DNA of 36,352 nucleotides from Rhodothermales bacterium (GTDB lineage Bacteria > Bacteroidota > Rhodothermia > Rhodothermales > JAHQVL01). Below the pieces are notes generated by a model. That model searched no databases, was not told the DNA's origin, and saw only the letters and a list, made by a program, of their open reading frames with translations. Both the position numbers and the translations under genes were made by a program. Positions 1-8,779 of the stretch are shown one piece after another; within the stretch, counting starts at the first letter, position 1, and every line of letters begins with the position of its first letter. The stretch lies in assembly GCA_034439735.1 (NCBI GenBank), contig JAWXAX010000011.1, forward strand, positions 1 to 36,352. Direction: 5' to 3'.

Positions 1-313
1 GGGTGTGCATGGCCTGGATCGCGAGCGAGTCGTCCTGGCATAACACCTGGATCCAAGCATCTTCGTTCGTGCCGGCGATTCCGATGCTGATCACGCCGGG
101 GATGGCCATGGCGCGGGCATCGATGTCGCTTGCCTTCCGAATCGAGGCGACTTCCGCCGCCGTAAACGCCGGCTTTTCGGCCAGTGAGTCGGGTTCGGCG
201 ACCGACGAGTCGATGGCCGTGTCGCCTGTTTTACAGCCGGGGGCGCATGCGAGGCAGAAGGATAGCGTCCCTGCCACCAGCGCCATCGGCCGGAAGAATC
301 TGGAATACACCAT
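1..313 (-). CDS. Secreted hypothetical protein, C-terminus cut by window edge
   Basis: An open frame starts with ATG at 313 and runs off the left edge without a stop, giving about 104 residues. The N-terminus looks like an export signal: a short basic start (RFFRP) followed by a hydrophobic run (MALVAGTLSFCLAC) and then CAPGCK, so secretion or lipidation is likely, though no cysteine sits in a clean lipobox. After a polar, Ser/Asp/Glu-rich linker comes a segment IPGVISIGIAGTNEDAWIQV, which resembles small periplasmic domains that carry a conserved IPGV-x-x-x-G-I motif. I do not recognise a function. The frame on the opposite strand over the same bases is a codon-bias shadow. The next gene on this strand upstream is tctA, whose stop is 128 bases away, so the two could be cotranscribed. 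Confidence 0.6.
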   Translation of the reverse strand, partial: MVYSRFFRPMALVAGTLSFCLACAPGCKTGDTAIDSSVAEPDSLAEKPAFTAAEVASIRKASDIDARAMAIPGVISIGIAGTNEDAWIQVLCQDDSLAIQAMHT

Positions 314-441
314 ACGGTCAGAGCGATGTGCGAATCGGGGGATCCGCGGTTTTGGGTAAACCCTGCTAGCTGGACCTGCTGCGTGTTCCTGACTGAGTGC
401 CGACTGGTACGCCCGAGTTTCCCGTATGTTTTTCGGCCTGC

Positions 442-1908
442 TCAACTGGTCCGCCCCTGCCGCACCAGACGGGCGCCGGCGATCACGATCAGCACGGTGA
501 GTGCCATCAGCGCCATCGCTATGGGGCGGTTGAAGAAGCTGGTCAGATCCCATCGGGACTTGATCGCGCTCACCATGAAGCTCTGCTCAAGGATTGGGCC
601 GAGCACCATGCCGAGGACGACCTGCGCCAGCGGGAATCCGCCGCGACGCAGGGCAAATGCCGCGGCCCCCATCGCCGCCATCACCCACACGTCGAACGGG
701 TTGTTGTTGATCGCGAAGGCGCCCACCACACACAATACGGTGATAATACCCAGCAGCAGGTTAAACGGAGCGCGGACGACGACATCCGCCAGCCGGCCGG
801 TCATGTAACCATATAGCGGAAGCAGTAAGAGGTTGGAGATAACAAATGTGGTGTACAGCGCCCAGATCAGCGGCATGTTCTGCTCGAACAGGAGCGGCCC
901 CGGGGTGATGCCTTTCATCAGGAAGACCCCGAGCACGATCGCCGTGACGGTGTCCCCGGGAAGGCCGAGTGATAAGGCGGGTATCCAGGCGCTCGCGACG
1001 GCGGCGTTGTTGCTGCACGTGCCGGCGAGCACCACGCGCTGGGCGTCGTCGTCATCCTGTGTCGCCCTCATCTTCTGCACGCTGGTCGCCACCCAGGCCC
1101 CGATGTCGGCTCCGGCGCCCGGCAGGAAGCCCACGATGACGCCCAGCAACGAGGACCGCGCAACGAGCCATCGCTCCCGCAGGATGAATCGTAGCGGAGG
1201 CATGAAGAAGGCGTGCATCGGCCGCGTTGGCGCCGGCGCACGCTCGATGCTGGCGGCCCCGGGACGGCGATAGAGGTATTCGAGCACCTCCGAGAACCCG
1301 AACAGCCCGATCATGACGACGATATAATTGAGGCCCCCCAGGAGATCCGGATGTCCGAAATCGAATCGCGGGAATCCCAGCGTGGGGTCGATCCCAATCG
1401 TCGCGAAAAAGAGCCCCAGCAGCAGCGACACGGCTCCTTTGATCGGGCGCCCGCCAGAAGCGAAGATGCCGGCCGTGAGCCCGAGGACCGCGATCCAGAA
1501 ATACTCGAAGGATGAGAACGTGCGGGCGACGGCGGCGATGCTCGTAGCGAAAAAGATGAGCAGGAGGGTCCCGATTACCCCACCCACGGCCGATCCCATC
1601 GCGCTGAGGCCCAGTCCGAACAGTGCGCCATTACGGCGGGCCAGCGTATAGAGCTCGTCGACGTACGCGGCGCTGGCCGGCGTACCTGGGATCCGCGCGA
1701 TCGCCGAGCCCACGTCGCCGGCATAGATGGCGACGGATGAGATGGCGATGATCGCCGGCAGCGCGATCATCGGGTCCAGGAAAAAGGCGATCGGGATAAA
1801 AAGCGCCACCGCCAGCGTGGCGGTCAGCCCCGGGATGGCGCCGAACAACGCGCCATACAGCCCGCCCAGGAACAGCGCCAGGATACCTTGCCAGGAGAAA
1901 AACGTCAT
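442..1908 (-). CDS. tctA: Tripartite tricarboxylate transporter, large permease subunit TctA
   Basis: This 488-residue protein is the large membrane subunit of a tripartite tricarboxylate (TTT) transporter, which imports carboxylates across the inner membrane using an ion gradient. It is very hydrophobic, with roughly ten to twelve membrane segments. The N-terminal family region GALFGAIPGLTATLAVAL and the pseudo-repeat GFLPGAGADIGAWVATSV near residue 260 are the typical glycine- and proline-rich elements of the two TctA halves. The length matches the family (about 500). It lies 10 bases after tctB and is the last gene of tctC-tctB-tctA, so the three are surely one operon. The family is recognised with confidence; the substrate is not, because TTT systems carry citrate, tartrate, aromatic acids and other compounds. 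Confidence 0.95.
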   Translation of the reverse strand: MTFFSWQGILALFLGGLYGALFGAIPGLTATLAVALFIPIAFFLDPMIALPAIIAISSVAIYAGDVGSAIARIPGTPASAAYVDELYTLARRNGALFGLGLSAMGSAVGGVIGTLLLIFFATSIAAVARTFSSFEYFWIAVLGLTAGIFASGGRPIKGAVSLLLGLFFATIGIDPTLGFPRFDFGHPDLLGGLNYIVVMIGLFGFSEVLEYLYRRPGAASIERAPAPTRPMHAFFMPPLRFILRERWLVARSSLLGVIVGFLPGAGADIGAWVATSVQKMRATQDDDDAQRVVLAGTCSNNAAVASAWIPALSLGLPGDTVTAIVLGVFLMKGITPGPLLFEQNMPLIWALYTTFVISNLLLLPLYGYMTGRLADVVVRAPFNLLLGIITVLCVVGAFAINNNPFDVWVMAAMGAAAFALRRGGFPLAQVVLGMVLGPILEQSFMVSAIKSRWDLTSFFNRPIAMALMALTVLIVIAGARLVRQGRTS

Positions 1909-1918
1909 ACGCCGGCAC

Positions 1919-2359
1919 TCACAGGGGCACGCCCAGCAAACGGGTGAACAGAAGGTATATCACACCGGAGGCCAGTGCGGAGGTCAGCGCGGCTGTCACC
2001 CAGCGGGCTCCGAGCATGAGCCCAACGCTCAGGGCGAGCAGGGTGGTGGCGATAAAAAAACCGACCACGCTATGCAGCCAGGGGAAAGCGATGACGAGGA
2101 GCAGGCCGGCGGCAAATCGAACACGCCCCAGCCATCCCATCTCATCTCCCCCTTCAGTGGCGCCCTCGGCCGAGCCCGGGCGCCAGACGAGCGCGAGACC
2201 GCAGGCCGCCAGGCCGATGCCGACAAGCCGGGGGAACAGCCCCGGACCCGGGTAGCCGCCATCCATCTCGGGAAAGACGCCGGCGTACCCGGCAATGCCA
2301 AGGCCCAGGGCGATGGCGCAGAGCCCCGGAAGCCGGCGCATCGCGTCCGCCATCGTCAT
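1919..2359 (-). CDS. tctB: Tripartite tricarboxylate transporter, small permease subunit TctB
   Basis: A 146-residue membrane protein with about four hydrophobic segments: roughly residues 10-28, 45-60, 80-110 and 118-140. The early motif PEMDGGYPGPGLFPRLVGIG is the characteristic TctB feature, in which the first helix is followed by a Gly/Pro-rich PxLFPR-type loop. TctB is the poorly conserved small permease subunit that pairs with TctA. The ATG overlaps the end of tctC by four bases (ATGA), which implies translational coupling, and the stop is 10 bases before tctA. A second in-frame ATG follows at codon 3. Assignment rests on both the loop and the operon position. Confidence 0.9.
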   Translation of the reverse strand: MTMADAMRRLPGLCAIALGLGIAGYAGVFPEMDGGYPGPGLFPRLVGIGLAACGLALVWRPGSAEGATEGGDEMGWLGRVRFAAGLLLVIAFPWLHSVVGFFIATTLLALSVGLMLGARWVTAALTSALASGVIYLLFTRLLGVPL

Positions 2360-3327
2360 GGCATCACCCCGCCCGATGCACCGAGCAGTTCCCCATTGAT
2401 TCGGTCTTGCTCGGCCAGAAAGGCATCAAACGCCTCGCCCGTAAGGAAGCGGAGGTTAAAGCCGGCGCGTTTTAGCGGCTCGGCGTAGAGCGGGTCCTGC
2501 ACGGTGACGGCGATCGCCTGACGGAGTTGCGTGACGACATCCGGAGGCAAGTCGGCCGGCGCCCCGATCGACACCCAGCCCCCCAGGCTCCAATCGATGC
2601 CCCGTTCCTTGAGTGTAGGCACCTCTGGAAACGCCTCGAGTCGCTCCTCTGCCATGACGGCCAGCACCTTCACCTGGCCCGCTCGGTACAGCGCCTCAGT
2701 TTCGGCGAGGGCGATGGTGACGACCTGGACGCCGCCGGCAAGCAGCTCCTGAAGCGCCGGCGCGGCCCCCTGGCTGGGCACCCACGGCAACGCCGATTCC
2801 GGCAGGCCGGCGGCCTTCAAGAACCCCATCCGGGCCAGATCCCAGATGCCGCCCTTCGAGGTGCCGGAGGCGAACATCCCACCCGGGTTCGCTCGAATGG
2901 CCTCAAGCAGTTCTTCCACCGTATCCCAGGGGGCGTCCGCGCGGACGGTGAGGGCGGCCGGGTTGTCCATCAACAGGGCGATCGGCGTAAAATCCCGATG
3001 GGTGAGTTCGGTGAGGCCGGCCCAGTGCATCATCGTGATCTCCACGGTCACGGCCCCGACTGTGTATCCGTCCGGCCGGGCCTGGGAAATCGCGAGGTGG
3101 CCCACCACCCCGCCGCCGCCCGTTCGGTTTACGACGTTGACGGGGGTGTCGAGGCTGTTCTGGAGTACGGCGGCCAGGGCGCGGGAGACGGTGTCGGTGC
3201 CGCCGCCGGGGTTCCAGGGAACCAGATACGTAATCGGCCGGCTCGGGTACGCGTCCGGCGACGAACCGCCCGGCTGGCAGCCGGCGAGGGTCGAGAGAAT
3301 AGCGGTCAGAGCTAGGAGGCGAATCAT
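2356..3327 (-). CDS. tctC: TTT transporter extracytoplasmic substrate-binding protein (TctC/Bug family), predicted lipoprotein
   Basis: A 323-residue binding protein of the Bug/TctC family, which captures a carboxylate outside the inner membrane and delivers it to TctAB. After the leader come the family motifs: YPSRPITYLVPWNPGGGTDT (the first ligand loop), NVVNRTGGGGVVGH, and near the C-terminus a helical stretch that includes a VPTLKERGID-like segment. The leader MIRLLALTAILSTLAGCQ has a good lipobox (LAGC, Cys17), so this copy is predicted to be lipid-anchored; most proteobacterial Bug proteins are free periplasmic proteins. It is the first gene of the tct operon and overlaps tctB by four bases. 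The ligand cannot be read from sequence. Confidence 0.93.
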   Translation of the reverse strand: MIRLLALTAILSTLAGCQPGGSSPDAYPSRPITYLVPWNPGGGTDTVSRALAAVLQNSLDTPVNVVNRTGGGGVVGHLAISQARPDGYTVGAVTVEITMMHWAGLTELTHRDFTPIALLMDNPAALTVRADAPWDTVEELLEAIRANPGGMFASGTSKGGIWDLARMGFLKAAGLPESALPWVPSQGAAPALQELLAGGVQVVTIALAETEALYRAGQVKVLAVMAEERLEAFPEVPTLKERGIDWSLGGWVSIGAPADLPPDVVTQLRQAIAVTVQDPLYAEPLKRAGFNLRFLTGEAFDAFLAEQDRINGELLGASGGVMP

Positions 3328-3399
3328 GTGCGAGGGCCGGGTGGGTGCTGGTTTAATCCGCGGGATGTTTTCAGTATACTTCGTTTTATGACATCTTAT

Positions 3400-3500
3400 G
3401 TAGAGACGCCCCGGTGGGGCGTCTCATCAAGGTTCTGGTATATCCGAAACTGAAAAGTTGAATGCGGCCGCCAGGAGACGCCCCACCGGGGCGTCTCTAC
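3400..3500. repeat. Pair of inverted 26-bp palindromic (REP-like) repeats
   Basis: Two identical 26-base units lie in opposite orientation at 3400-3425 and 3475-3500, separated by 49 bases. Each begins GTAGAGACGCCCC (read inward) and is itself a hairpin: GAGACGCCCC, a 3-base loop GGT, then GGGGCGTCTC. The pair can therefore form either two small hairpins or one long stem. They lie in the divergent gap between tctC and the FGE/sialidase gene. A unit with the same GTAGRGAC start and hairpin plan is at 18295-18318. The structure is seen directly; calling it a mobile REP-like family is inference. Confidence 0.85.
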
Positions 3501-3565
3501 AGAGTGGGCTTTAATAACCCGCGCATGTCCTTCAAATATAGACGCATCCGCTGAAACGATCCAAC

Positions 3566-6106
3566 ATGATCTTATCCAAGCCATTCCTGCTCGCCCTGCT
3601 CGTGGCTTTAGCCGGCCCCCTTCCAGCCGCCGGCCAGTCGCTGCGCCCCTACACGAATTCGATCGGGATGCCGATGACGCCCATCGAAGCCGGCTCCTTT
3701 CGGAGGGGGAGCGAGGATGGGGATCGGGACGAGGCGCCCGTCCACCGCGTGGCCATCTCCCATCCCTTTTATATTGGCGCCTACGAGGTCACGAACGCCC
3801 AGTACGAGCAGTTCGACCCCTCCCATCGCGCCCTCCGGGGCAAACTGGGATTCTCGAAGGAGGATGACGAGGCTGTGGTGTTTGTCGATTGGCATCGGGC
3901 AGTGGCGTTTACCGAGTGGCTCTCCGACAAAGAAGGCCGGCCCTACCGCCTTCCCACGGAGGCCGAGTGGGAGTACGCGGCCCGCGCCGGCACCACGTCG
4001 CCCTATTATACGGGCGACGCTCTGCCGGCGTCGATGCTCAAAAATCCCCGGGAAAGCTGGTACCCGGATACGGACCGGCCGCAGCCCGACGATGTCGTGC
4101 CTCTCCTGGTCGGGCTGGCGGCCCCCAACGCGTGGGGACTGTTCGATATCCACGGGAATGTCGAGGAGTGGACGCTTGATTGGTATGGGCCGTACGAGGC
4201 CGACGGCCAGATCGACCCCACGGGGTGGGCGGATGGAGATTTCAAGGTCACCCGCGGCGGCAGCCACTCGTCCGATCCCTACTACCTCCGGTCCGCGAAT
4301 CGGATGGGGACGCTTCCTGAGAATCAACACTGGCTGATTGGTTTTCGTGTTGTGCAGGCTCCGCTGCCGGCTACCTCGCCGCTGCCTGTCCGTCCCGTTT
4401 CGGCCCTCCACCAACGGGATGTGCAGCAGGAACGCCGCGCCGGCGCTACCGCCAACACTACGGCGGGTCCGGCCGGGCCGTATTTCGCCGAGCCCCGGCG
4501 TTACGTGATCCTCGATCCCACCGAAAAGGGGCCGTTTTATTACCACAATCACCAGGCCGCCATCACCGAGCTGCCCAACGGCGACCTGATGGCCATCTGG
4601 TACACGACGAAGTCGGAAACCGGCCGATACCTCGCGCAGGCCGCGAGCCGGCTGCGTTTTGGGAAGGAGCGCTGGGAGCCGGCGTCGATCTTCTGGGATG
4701 CGCCCGACCGGAACGACCACGGCAACGCGCTCTGGTGGGATGGCGCGGAGACCATCTTCCACGTTTCCGGACTCTCCGTCGCTGCCACGTGGGGTAACCT
4801 CGCGATGATCGTCCGTTCGTCGACCGACAACGGGGCCTCCTGGTCGAAGGCTCGCCTCGTCCATCCCGAACACGGCCTGCGCAACCAGGTGATCGCCTCG
4901 ATGGGGCGGACGGGCGACGGCGACCTCTTCGTCACGGCCGACGCCGTCTCGACCGGCAACGGAGGCACCTCGCTGCACACCAGCTCCGACGGCGGGCATA
5001 CCTGGCGGGACGCCGGTGGGACCATCGCCGGCATCCACGCCTCGGCCGTCGCCCTGGAGGATGGCCGGATGCTCGCCTTCGGCCGCGGCGACGCCATCGA
5101 CGGGCGGATGCCGAAGAGCCTCTCAACCGACGAAGGGGCGGCCTGGACGTCTACGGCCAGCGACTTCGACCCGCTCTCCAGCACCCAGCGTCTGGTGTTG
5201 CTCCGTCTTAAAGAGGGCCTCCAGGAGGGGCCGCTGTTTCTGGCGTCTTTTGCGGACAACATGACGTTCACGGATGCCGCCGGACACCCGTTCACGGGTT
5301 CGGGGATCTTCGGTGCGTTGTCGTACGACGAAGGGGAAACATGGCCTGTCCGTAAGCTAATTACCGCCTCGACCGAGCCCATCTGGAGGGAGACGGCCCG
5401 CGGCCGGCCCTTTGTGATGAGCGCCCACACGGCAGAGCCGCGCGGGTATATGGCCGGCACGCAGGCGACGGACGGCGTCATCCACCTGATCAGCACGGTC
5501 TACCACTACGCCTTTAACCAGGCCTGGCTTGAAGCGCCGCCCGTGCCGCCGGCGACACCGGCGCTGGCGGTCCGTGAAACCCTCTCGTCTGCAACGGAAG
5601 GGATGTGGCGTTTTGTGGGCCGCGGCCCGATGGCGGCGGCGACATCAAACGGAATGCTAGACGTGCCACCAGGCGCCGAGGCCTGGTGGGAAGCCGGCTG
5701 GGTGGGCGATGCCGGGGCGACCTTCGAAGCCGAAGTACAGGTTGAAGCCGCCGGCGAGCGGGGACGGGGCCTCGAATTCTACGTGCGCCCGCACGGGCAT
5801 CCAGGGATGCAGTACCACCTCGCGATCACCCCGACGGGCGTGTATAGCCACGACAGCTACGCCCTCGAGCCCCTGGCCGAAGGGCTGGACAATGCCTCGG
5901 CGGCGCACGTCTACCGCGTGGCCGTGGCGGCATCCGGACTGGTCCACGTGTTCCGGGATGGGGTGGAGTTGGGCCGGTATTCGCTGGCGCGGGTGGAGGA
6001 TGAGGAATGGTCGGCCCGGGTGCGGTGGGGCGCCGGGGCCGGCGTGAGGGGCTGGGTAGGATCGATGGGATTGGCGATGGATGGGGCCTTTGCGACATTC
6101 CCCTGA
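3566..6106 (+). CDS. Exported fusion of formylglycine-generating-enzyme-like domain and sialidase-type beta-propeller
   Basis: An 846-residue protein with a clear signal peptide (MILSKPFLLALLVALAGPLP, cleavage near AAG-Q). Residues about 30-268 form an FGE-sulfatase (SUMF1-like) domain: MTPIEAGSFRRGSEDGDRDE, then YRLPTEAEWEYAARAGT and WGLFDIHGNVEEWTLDW, ending in TRGGSHSSDP and GFRVV. Residues about 300-640 are a BNR/sialidase-like propeller with four Asp boxes (STDNGASW, SSDGGHTW, STDEGAAW, SYDEGETW). The last 170 residues look like a beta-sandwich of the laminin-G or glucanase-like kind. The cysteines that make FGE catalytic, normally after the RGGSW motif, are absent here, so the first domain is probably structural or ligand-binding. 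Likely role: binding or breaking down an extracellular glycan. The stop is 6 bases from the end of the convergent kinase gene. Confidence 0.85.
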   Translation: MILSKPFLLALLVALAGPLPAAGQSLRPYTNSIGMPMTPIEAGSFRRGSEDGDRDEAPVHRVAISHPFYIGAYEVTNAQYEQFDPSHRALRGKLGFSKEDDEAVVFVDWHRAVAFTEWLSDKEGRPYRLPTEAEWEYAARAGTTSPYYTGDALPASMLKNPRESWYPDTDRPQPDDVVPLLVGLAAPNAWGLFDIHGNVEEWTLDWYGPYEADGQIDPTGWADGDFKVTRGGSHSSDPYYLRSANRMGTLPENQHWLIGFRVVQAPLPATSPLPVRPVSALHQRDVQQERRAGATANTTAGPAGPYFAEPRRYVILDPTEKGPFYYHNHQAAITELPNGDLMAIWYTTKSETGRYLAQAASRLRFGKERWEPASIFWDAPDRNDHGNALWWDGAETIFHVSGLSVAATWGNLAMIVRSSTDNGASWSKARLVHPEHGLRNQVIASMGRTGDGDLFVTADAVSTGNGGTSLHTSSDGGHTWRDAGGTIAGIHASAVALEDGRMLAFGRGDAIDGRMPKSLSTDEGAAWTSTASDFDPLSSTQRLVLLRLKEGLQEGPLFLASFADNMTFTDAAGHPFTGSGIFGALSYDEGETWPVRKLITASTEPIWRETARGRPFVMSAHTAEPRGYMAGTQATDGVIHLISTVYHYAFNQAWLEAPPVPPATPALAVRETLSSATEGMWRFVGRGPMAAATSNGMLDVPPGAEAWWEAGWVGDAGATFEAEVQVEAAGERGRGLEFYVRPHGHPGMQYHLAITPTGVYSHDSYALEPLAEGLDNASAAHVYRVAVAASGLVHVFRDGVELGRYSLARVEDEEWSARVRWGAGAGVRGWVGSMGLAMDGAFATFP

Positions 6107-6112
6107 CCGCCC

Positions 6113-8779
6113 TCACACCCGGTCCGTCTTCAAATAATTAATCGCCAGACCCTTATTCCGCAGCGCCTCGGGATCCTCCGGGTTGATGTGGAGCGCGTTG
6201 TCGCAGGCCTGGATGGCCTCGCGGTAGCGGCGGAGCCGCATGAGGATGTTGCTCTTTTTAGTCCAGGCGCCGGCGTGACCGGGGTTGAGGTCGTTCACCC
6301 GGTCGTAGGCGACGTACGCCTCCGGGTACCGCTTGAGCAGTTCCAGCGCGATGCCTTTGTTATACCAGGCGTCTACATCCTCCCCATTCTGCACGAGCAC
6401 ACTGTCGTACGCGGCGATCGCTTCGTCGTAGCGGTTGAGCCGGGTGAGCGCGATGCCTTTATTGTAGGCGGCCTCGACATCGTCCGAATTGAGGCGGAGC
6501 GCGAGGTCGTAGGCGTCGACGGCTTCCACGAAGAGCCCCATGTTGGTCAGGGCATTCCCTTTGTTGTAGGAGGCGTCGCCGTAGCCGGGGTCGAGCGCGA
6601 GCGCGCGGTCGTACGCGGCGACGGCGTCGCGGTACCGGCCGAGGTGGTTGAGCGCAATGCCGTTATTGTACCAGACGTCTACCGACAGCGGGTCCAGCGC
6701 GAGGGCGCGGTCGTTGGCCTTCATGGCCTCCTGGTAGCGGCCGATTTTGATGAGAGCGATGCCCTTGTGGTACCAGATCTGGGGCGAGGCCGGGCTCAGG
6801 GCCAGGGCGCGGTCGTAGGCCTCGATGGCCTGGACGAAGCGGCCCACCTGGGCCAGGGCGATGCCTTTGTTATACCAGGAGCTAGGATCTTCGGGATTCA
6901 ACACCAGGGCGCGCACGAAGGCGGCCATGGCCTTGTCCATCTGGCCCAATTGGAGCAGCGCGTTGCCTTTGTTATTCCACGCGCCGGCGTCGTTCGGATC
7001 CAACTCGAGCGCCCTGTTATACGACACAACGGCCTCGTCGTACAGTCCGAGGTGTTTCAGGGCGATGCCCTTGTTGTTCCACGCTCCGGGGTCGTTGGGC
7101 GCCAGTGCCAGCACGCGGTCATAGGCGTCTACCGCCTCCTCGTACTGGTTGATCGTCATGAACGCGTTGCCCAGGTTGTACCACGAGTCCAGATCCGCGT
7201 CATCGAGGTCGACGGCATTCTGGTAGGCCTCCACGGCTTCCTGGAACCGTTCGAGTGCGATGAGGGCGTGGCCTCTGTTCTGCCAGGCGATGCTATTTTG
7301 CTCGATGGCCAATGCCCGATCGCAGGCGTCGAGCGCCTCCTGGTGCCGGCCGAGATGGTTGAGGGCGATGGCTTTGTTGTACCACGCGGCCACATCCTGC
7401 TTGCTGAGCGTCAGGGTTTCGTCGTAGGCCGTAACGGCCTGTTCATAGCGGCCGATGGCCATCAGGGCGTTGCCCTTGTGGTACTGCGCGCCGGCATCGC
7501 CGGGGTCGATCGCGAGCACCCGTTCGTACGCGGCGACGGCCTGTTCGTACCGTCCGATCTTGCCGAGCGCGATGCCTTTGTTATAGAGGGCCGTCGTGTT
7601 GCTGGCGTTGATGGCCAGTGCGCGGTCGCACACGTCCAGCACCTCCTCGTACTTACCGAGCTGGGTAAGCGAGTAACTCGCGTTGATGAGTTCGCCGGCT
7701 TCGAGATCATACGTGCTGAAGTCCAACGGCGCCTGTTTGCCGGCGACGCGCTCGTACCACGCGGCGCACTGGCGGACGACCTCATCCCAACCGCGCGGCC
7801 GATCGTGGGCGGATTTCGACAGACACTTCAGGACAAACGCTTCGAGTTCTGGAGGAATGGCGGGATTAAGCACACGCGGCGGCACGGCCCGCTGGTACAG
7901 GTGCACTTCCTGCCAGTCGTCGATCGTCTTGGCCGGAAAAAGGCGGTGGCCCGTGATCATCTCATAAAAAATACATCCGAACGCGTAGATGTCCGTCTGG
8001 GCCGTCACGTCCAGCCGTAGCCATTGCTCGGGCGCCATGTACGCCGGCGTGCCGCTACGGGCATCGTTCGCATAGACGAGGCCAAAATCGGCCACGAGCG
8101 CGCGCCGCTGCTCGTCGATGAGCACGTTGCCTGGCTTGAGGTCCCGATGCACCAGGCCGCTTACCTTACGCGTCGCATGTTGCAACGCCTGGGCGATCTG
8201 AAGGGAGAGGTCGATCGCGACCTCCAGGGTGAGCTGAGGATGGCCGAGCCACGCCCGGAGGTCGTTGCCCATGCCCGCCTGACCGCGGATATATTCGGTG
8301 ATCACAAACGGCTGGCCGTCGTAGATGTCCACCAGAAAGGCGCGCACGATAAACGGATGTTTCTCGATGCGCACCCACACCGATGCCTCCTCCACGAACA
8401 TGCGTTGCATCTCGTGGATATGCGCGAACCGCTGTTGGAGCGTCTTCAGCGCCCGGGGCATCTTCTCGACTTCGTCGAACGTCGCGTAAATCACCCCCAT
8501 CGAGCCGCTGTGGATGTCCAACACGGTGTACCGTTCCCCGATCCTATCCCCGATATTGTACCGTTCCGCGCGTTGGGGCGCGCGGAGCTGGTCGATTTGA
8601 GACAGGTGGATGGATTGATAGCCCGATTCGTCAACCGCCTCTTCGGAGGCGTTGGCGATGGATTCGTCGACGGGGAGGTTAGCCCAAGCGTTCTGCCGGG
8701 CGTACGAAGCGCCGGAACGCTCCGCCGGCCGGGTCACCACCGGCATTTTTCCATCGGCATATGAGTCGCTATAATCCAT
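6113..8779 (-). CDS. Cytoplasmic Ser/Thr protein kinase with about 15 C-terminal TPR repeats
   Basis: An 888-residue protein starting at ATG 8779; a TTG three codons upstream is an alternative. Residues about 84-345 are a Hanks-type kinase: glycine loop SGSMGVIY, ATP lysine in RALKTL (K112), helix-C glutamate (E130 or E131), catalytic loop HRDLKPGN (H211-N218), DFG (231-233) and GTPAYMAPE. All key residues are present, so it should be active. From about residue 359 to the end there are 15 full 34-residue TPR units plus a partial one, with the pattern W-Y-N-K-G-I-A-L and A-Y-D-R-A-L-A-L-D-P. There is no membrane segment, unlike PknB-type sensors, so signals or substrates are probably docked by the TPR solenoid. 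No phosphatase or FHA gene is nearby. Confidence 0.93.
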   Translation of the reverse strand: MDYSDSYADGKMPVVTRPAERSGASYARQNAWANLPVDESIANASEEAVDESGYQSIHLSQIDQLRAPQRAERYNIGDRIGERYTVLDIHSGSMGVIYATFDEVEKMPRALKTLQQRFAHIHEMQRMFVEEASVWVRIEKHPFIVRAFLVDIYDGQPFVITEYIRGQAGMGNDLRAWLGHPQLTLEVAIDLSLQIAQALQHATRKVSGLVHRDLKPGNVLIDEQRRALVADFGLVYANDARSGTPAYMAPEQWLRLDVTAQTDIYAFGCIFYEMITGHRLFPAKTIDDWQEVHLYQRAVPPRVLNPAIPPELEAFVLKCLSKSAHDRPRGWDEVVRQCAAWYERVAGKQAPLDFSTYDLEAGELINASYSLTQLGKYEEVLDVCDRALAINASNTTALYNKGIALGKIGRYEQAVAAYERVLAIDPGDAGAQYHKGNALMAIGRYEQAVTAYDETLTLSKQDVAAWYNKAIALNHLGRHQEALDACDRALAIEQNSIAWQNRGHALIALERFQEAVEAYQNAVDLDDADLDSWYNLGNAFMTINQYEEAVDAYDRVLALAPNDPGAWNNKGIALKHLGLYDEAVVSYNRALELDPNDAGAWNNKGNALLQLGQMDKAMAAFVRALVLNPEDPSSWYNKGIALAQVGRFVQAIEAYDRALALSPASPQIWYHKGIALIKIGRYQEAMKANDRALALDPLSVDVWYNNGIALNHLGRYRDAVAAYDRALALDPGYGDASYNKGNALTNMGLFVEAVDAYDLALRLNSDDVEAAYNKGIALTRLNRYDEAIAAYDSVLVQNGEDVDAWYNKGIALELLKRYPEAYVAYDRVNDLNPGHAGAWTKKSNILMRLRRYREAIQACDNALHINPEDPEALRNKGLAINYLKTDRV
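6116..7705. repeat. 102-bp coding tandem repeat (TPR array)
   Basis: The 3-prime 1.6 kb of the kinase gene is a degenerate tandem array with a 102-base period (34 codons), recognisable at the DNA level by recurring blocks such as GCGATGCCTTTGTT and TAGGCGTCGACGGC on the plus strand. It encodes the TPR units. The similarity between adjacent units suggests expansion by unequal recombination, and copy number may vary between strains. Confidence 0.8.

Noticed and set aside
3396-3584. 62-residue open frame on the minus strand between tctC and the FGE/sialidase gene
   Set aside because: It is made of the two palindromic repeats and overlaps the FGE/sialidase start; no protein-like pattern.
6116-7705. 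Regular spacing of repeats suggestive of a CRISPR array
   Set aside because: Period is 102 bases, in frame, and encodes TPR motifs; no constant repeat with unique spacers.
6188-8020. 610-residue plus-strand open frame with internal repeats
   Set aside because: Antisense mirror of the TPR array of the kinase gene.
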